Below are positions 59,975 to 64,000 of a stretch of 64,000 bases of DNA, piece by piece. Position 1 is the first letter of the stretch, and every line of letters starts with the position of its first letter. Source of the DNA: Acanthosepion lycidas (Eukaryota > Mollusca > Cephalopoda > Sepiida > Sepiidae). Both the position numbers and the translations under genes were made by a program. The notes below the pieces were generated by a model. That model was given only the letters and a program-made list of their open reading frames with translations. It did not search any database and was not told the origin of the DNA. The stretch covers positions 33,187,667 to 33,251,666 of the forward strand of contig OZ010580.1 of assembly GCA_963932145.1 (NCBI GenBank). Reading direction: 5' to 3'.

Positions 59975-60610
59975 TCTTCTTCTAGGTGTTGTGTCCCTTC
60001 AGGATATGGGCAACCATGGCTCTACACAATTTCCTTTGTAGCTCTTAATAAATTTTGTTATTTTATTATCTCTCCTAAACCCTGTTCTGCCATCCATTTA
60101 CTCAAGCTTGGTAGGTAGGTTATGCATTGTTTTCTTCTGTCCCTCTTACCTTCAATATGTCCGGTGTGTATCATATTTCCCAAAGCCTCTTTCCTCATTA
60201 TGCACCATAGAAATTTCAACTGCCCTTTCCAATGTTAAGGATAAGTGTCCTTTTAGTTTTCATTTTCTCTAAAACTTTATCAGCACTCACATGTTCAGTC
60301 CATGTTATTCTCAGCATCCTTCTGTAGAACCATATTTCAGTTACTTAGTCTCATCATCACCTTTGAGGAGATTGTCAACCATTCACTACCATATAAGAGG
60401 ACTGATATTATGTAGCAGTTCAATAATTTTTCTTTCTTTTTAATGAAATTTTCCTGTTTCTTAATACTTTGCTTAGTTTTTGGAAGGTATCTTTCACTAT
60501 CCCATTACGCCTTTGTGTTTCACTTTTCGTCCCTTGTTAAAACATTTTCCAGATATTTCAATTGTTGTACTTGTTTGATTTTGGTATCTCCAATTTGTAA
60601 TTTGCATATT
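59975..60610 (-). mobile_element. RTE-type LINE reverse-transcriptase C-terminal fragment
   Basis: On the minus strand, in broken frames: QLKYLENVLTRDEK, EIQRRNGIVKDTFQKLSKVL, EIWFYRRMLRITWTEHVSAD, KVLEKMKTKRTLIL and LCRAMVAHILKGHNT. This is the most complete of the RTE pieces in the window and defines their shared 3' end. It lacks the endonuclease and the catalytic reverse-transcriptase core. Confidence 0.85.
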
Positions 60611-61715
60611 GGGTTGTTCTGCACAAGTTAAATATAATTGCCGCAAGAAATAAATTCCTTTCAAAGTTATGCTCAAATAAAAGGGTAAATTTTTTCATTT
60701 CACATTTTATATTTTAATACAACATTCTTAATTTGGTTTTTAATTTTTAAAGATTTTTTTATGAATTTTCTTTTTTTTTCTTTGTATTTTCCTTTTCATA
60801 TCCAATAGCAGTGAAAGTTTTACTTAAACTTGGATTGTTTTTGCAAATATATTATTTGTTTTGTTTTTTGTTATCTTTTTCATTATTCTAAGTCTACCTT
60901 TAATGGTTTTGTTACAAATGGTTCATTTCCTAGTAATTTAGATTTCTAACACTGAAATTGTATTGGATGTTTTCATTTCTCTAATAGTTGAATTGTTTGA
61001 ATATTTTTTCAAGCGTCTGTTTCCTTGTATGACAAATGTGAAGGATATAGCTTTGAATCTGTACGTTAAGATATTAGTGTATTTTATTGATTTGGGTACA
61101 ACAGATACACAATCAGAACCTGTTCTCAGAGAGGAAATAAGATAATAGTTTGACACCAGGTAACAATGTGTAGACGAGGTACATAATCTTTGGGCAATGG
61201 AAGAAAACCATTTAAGATATTGGATTCTGATCTTAACACTATTGTTGTATAGATACTTTCACTTATTTACAGGAGATTGTTCTATAGATTGGAAGATGTA
61301 AGTCACTTACAAATAATGTATTCTTTAATATTTACTTGATCTTTGGTATCCCCTCACTACTGAATTGCAAGAAACAACTTATTGAAGGTAAAGACTTGAT
61401 ATAGATTAAAACTGGAAATGAAGATCCAAAAAATCAATTGTCCGTCAAATAACAATATTAAAGGTGGTGAGTACTCTGTATAATTGTATAACATTGAATT
61501 ATTGGTTTCTTAATAGATACAAAGAGTAGTTTAGTATAGCACAAGACTGAATGGGATAGAGGTATGGAGTAAAGAAGATTGTGTTACACTAATCTTCCAA
61601 ATTACATGTCTGTATCGAAACTTCATATTTCAAGAGGGTGTAATTCCAGAATTATTCTTTTTTTTTATCATTAGGATAATTCTTCTGTCTGATATAAATT
61701 TGACTGTCAGATATA
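60611..61715. other. AT-rich intergenic stretch, no gene seen
   Basis: No coding or mobile element recognised, apart from a TTTAGTATAGCACAAG motif near 61530 that recurs near 61850 and, more diverged, near 63530. Confidence 0.4.
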
Positions 61716-61716
61716 T

Positions 61717-61793
61717 TGTTGGTGCAAAAATAATGACGGTTTTTGACGTATTTTTTAACGTTAAAAACCGTCATTATTTTTGCACCAACCTAA
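61717..61793. mobile_element. 77-bp mariner MITE hairpin (MADE1-like ends)
   Basis: A near-perfect palindrome. TTGGTGCAAAAATAATGACG and the following TTTTT (from 61720) mirror the right arm ending at 61788; the right end continues to CCTAA. TA dinucleotides flank it (61715-61716 and 61794-61795). The end sequence TTAGGTTGGTGCAAAA is that of Hsmar1/MADE1-type mariners. It has no coding capacity. Confidence 0.9.
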
Positions 61794-61989
61794 TAAAAGC
61801 AGATTCTTGGGTAATTCTATTTAGTATACTTAATAATATTTACTAAGTTTTGTTAAGTATAGCACAAGGAGAAATGAGTATAGGAAGAATGTAATGTGTC
61901 ATGCCTCCAAGTGGGGAAAGCCTACTGAATGAGAAAATAAGTATTTAGAATTTTGGTTCTTAACTGCACTCAAATATTGGTGGTAAGTA

Positions 61990-62395
61990 GATAATTATTT
62001 TAAACAGGCCATGGATTACTACTTTCTTATAAGTTCACAAAGCAACAGGAAACTGCTCCATTATCATTCCCAAGAAGGCATGACAATTCATAGATAAGAA
62101 AAATCCTCTACACCTTGAAGGAACATCGCATTAAGAAATCAGTTTATAAATCAATCTCCTCTCTTTGCAGCTAGGAATTAAATAACAAAGTAGACTGAGC
62201 TCTGTAATCTTGGTTGGTAGCAACCAATCTTAGAGTGAAAAAACTCTAAATTTCAAACTGTGGATAAGACAACGGGAACCACTCCTCTGTTTTTCCAGAG
62301 AATTGCATGGCAATTCACAGATAATAAAGGAAAGGAATCTGTGGAGGGTCATGATCACCTATGTCCTAAATAGAAATGGCATTAAAAAAAGTTTG
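61990..62395 (+). mobile_element. SINE family A body and tail, two partial copies in tandem
   Basis: First tail: GGCATGACAATTCATAGATA then CACCTTGAAGGAACATCGCA (62075-62130). Second body: GCAGCTAGGAATTAAATAAC, GTAGACTGAGCTCTGTAATC, and tail CTGTGGAGGGTCATGATCAC then GGCATTAAAAAAA (62165-62395). tRNA heads are missing. Confidence 0.7.
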
Positions 62396-62399
62396 CAGT

Positions 62400-64000
62400 A
62401 AGGTTGACTGTGATTTTCTGGATTTTCAAGCAGTAGTTATAAAATTTAAGTTTATTTAGAAACAAATAAAAGAAACAGATACATCTTGATAGTTTATTCA
62501 TTCACAAATACAGCAAGTTTTCTTTATCAAAACAAGCAATTTTAAAGAATAATAAAGTGGATACTTAACAAAAATGTTATAAAATGTCTGTAAACCTTGA
62601 GATCATATTAAAAATGAAAAATAAACAAATTAAACAGGAAATTATTTACTGCAAATGAACACAAGTCATAATTACTGCTTTCAGATTATATTGCATCTGA
62701 TTTCTTATAGTGACTTGTTCTTTTTTTTTGTGATAAAAGTTTTTTATACATAACTTCCCAAAGACTAAACTTATTGTTTTGTTTAAAAAACTAAATAACT
62801 ATTTCAATAGACTTTCTTTATTTTATCTACATTAGAAGTCATTATGTGTTTTTAAATAGATATGATCCATTTAGTAGATGGAAATGTAACTCTGGTAAAG
62901 TGTAAAATCATGACCATATGAGAAATTGTTGCCACTGAACATCACAGATACATGTAAAAAAAAGTTGAAATTTTTTGAAAAGTCTAGTTTCTTGCAGATG
63001 GTGGGAGGAGTTCAGATTTTTGACAATTTGTTTTCTGAACTTTTACTTTACTCAGATACTTGGAACTATAAGAAACTAGTCACTGTTATTTTAATGTGAA
63101 CATAACTTTAAAACATGCATTTGTAAATTCTCTTAAATATAATTACATATTAAAATAAATTATATAAAAATAGGTTACACAAAAATATCAATATATCCGA
63201 TATATTAAAATATCTGAAATATCAAAAATATTAAAATTCAAAATTATTAGAATATTTAAAATATCTGGTGATGATAACAATCAGGGAGCAAACAGTACCA
63301 TAATTCAAAAAACTGATGATGGCTACTTTTTTCATTGCCCATATTTTGTTGCATGACTACTTAAATATTGACCAATACAACATATGACTTTATAACAGTA
63401 ATATAAAACTAATTAGGAGCCAATACAATAACTATAGTTGTGTGTAGTAAATTTATAACCAGTTTGAATAAATGCTATTGTAGTAAACTACTACTGATTT
63501 TACTCCTGATATTTACTAAGCTTGACTTAGTACAACACATGGTATAATGGGGATGGGCCGATAAATGTGGAGTGAGTATGTTAAGCCAATCTTCCAAATA
63601 AGGAGGGCCTACATACCTAGGAAAACAACATACAAAATCCTGGCTTTTGCCTGGCTCTAAACACTGACCTCTGGTAAGAAATACAGGATGAGTTCATTAT
63701 AACATGATTTTTGAGGTCAATAAAATGCAATTTTAAAAAAAAGCAGGGTTGTAGGAAATTAAGATTCAAGAAGGTTTTAATCAAAATTATATAAGAAAAC
63801 ATAAGTAAAAAAACAAAAATAAAACACAAAATATGCTCTGCCCATTATGTAATATCTGTTTATTCTGGTAAATTTGGGTGTGTAATTGTATATATAGTGC
63901 ATAACTATTCTAATAAGGGTGCAGATCTTGTTCTCTGTTCATAAATATTAAAATATTAAAATATCTAAAATATTAAAAATATTCAAATATCTGAAATATC
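62400..64000. other. AT-rich terminal stretch with ATATCTGAAATATC-type repeats
   Basis: No gene. Bases 63190-63270 and 63945-64000 share short ATTAAAATATCTGAAATATC units. A segment near 63515-63610 resembles 61845-61945 (TTTACTAAG..TTAGTA-A-CACA), a possible diverged repeat. Confidence 0.4.

Overview
This is a window of AT-rich, intron-bearing, transposon-laden metazoan DNA. It has one clear host gene, no prokaryotic signals and many tRNA-derived SINEs. The mix of a broken BEL/Pao element, K02A2.6-type Gypsy, RTE LINE, hAT, Tc1 and mariner copies, tRNA-SINEs and AT foldback repeats suggests a mollusc, perhaps a cephalopod. The species call is inference; the sequence alone does not prove it.

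Positions 1-17.9 kb form a transposon-poor domain around a minus-strand C2H2 zinc-finger transcription factor. Exon 2 (8386-6883) holds almost all of the protein: five N-terminal fingers, a long acidic and serine-rich linker with two SUMO-type motifs, and two C-terminal fingers spaced like the Ikaros/Hunchback dimerisation pair. Exon 1 is inferred at 17697-17690. It would add MDSFSR through a 9.3-kb intron that ends in a tandem CAG acceptor. The exon 1 neighbourhood and the adjacent intron are relatively CpG-rich and carry an octamer, a CRE and a YY1-type motif. The 6.9 kb below the stop codon is non-coding AT-rich sequence, possibly long 3' UTR.

From about 20.4 kb to the end no intact host gene is visible. 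The sequence is layered mobile DNA. In order: a foldback arm and SINE (20.4-20.9 kb); RTE LINE fragments (21.5, 27.7, 28.8 kb); a SINE with a 15-bp target duplication (24.8-25.3 kb); a deleted mariner (26.5-27.4 kb); a solo LTR (27.9 kb); a 550-bp TA-rich array abutting a dead Tc1 element (29.1-30.9 kb); a second solo LTR (34.3 kb); a hAT derivative (34.8-35.4 kb); a complete but decayed 7-kb BEL/Pao retrotransposon on the minus strand with both LTRs (36.8-43.9 kb); a piggyBac-like foldback containing a SINE (44.3-44.8 kb); a hammerhead-like foldback element (46.4 kb); a LINE 3' end (47.5-48.2 kb); a deleted Gypsy element (51.1-54.1 kb); a second hAT (54.3-54.9 kb); three identical 90-bp tandem repeats (56 kb); another foldback element (58.3 kb); an RTE LINE (60 kb) and a 77-bp mariner hairpin MITE (61.7 kb).

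The strongest leads are the dispersed foldback family whose arms contain a hammerhead-ribozyme-like core, the SINE and LINE that share a 3' tail, two solo LTRs of one family with perfect 5-bp duplications, two hAT copies with perfect 8-bp duplications, and the two-exon model of the Ikaros-like gene. All boundaries were read by eye; no database search was possible.
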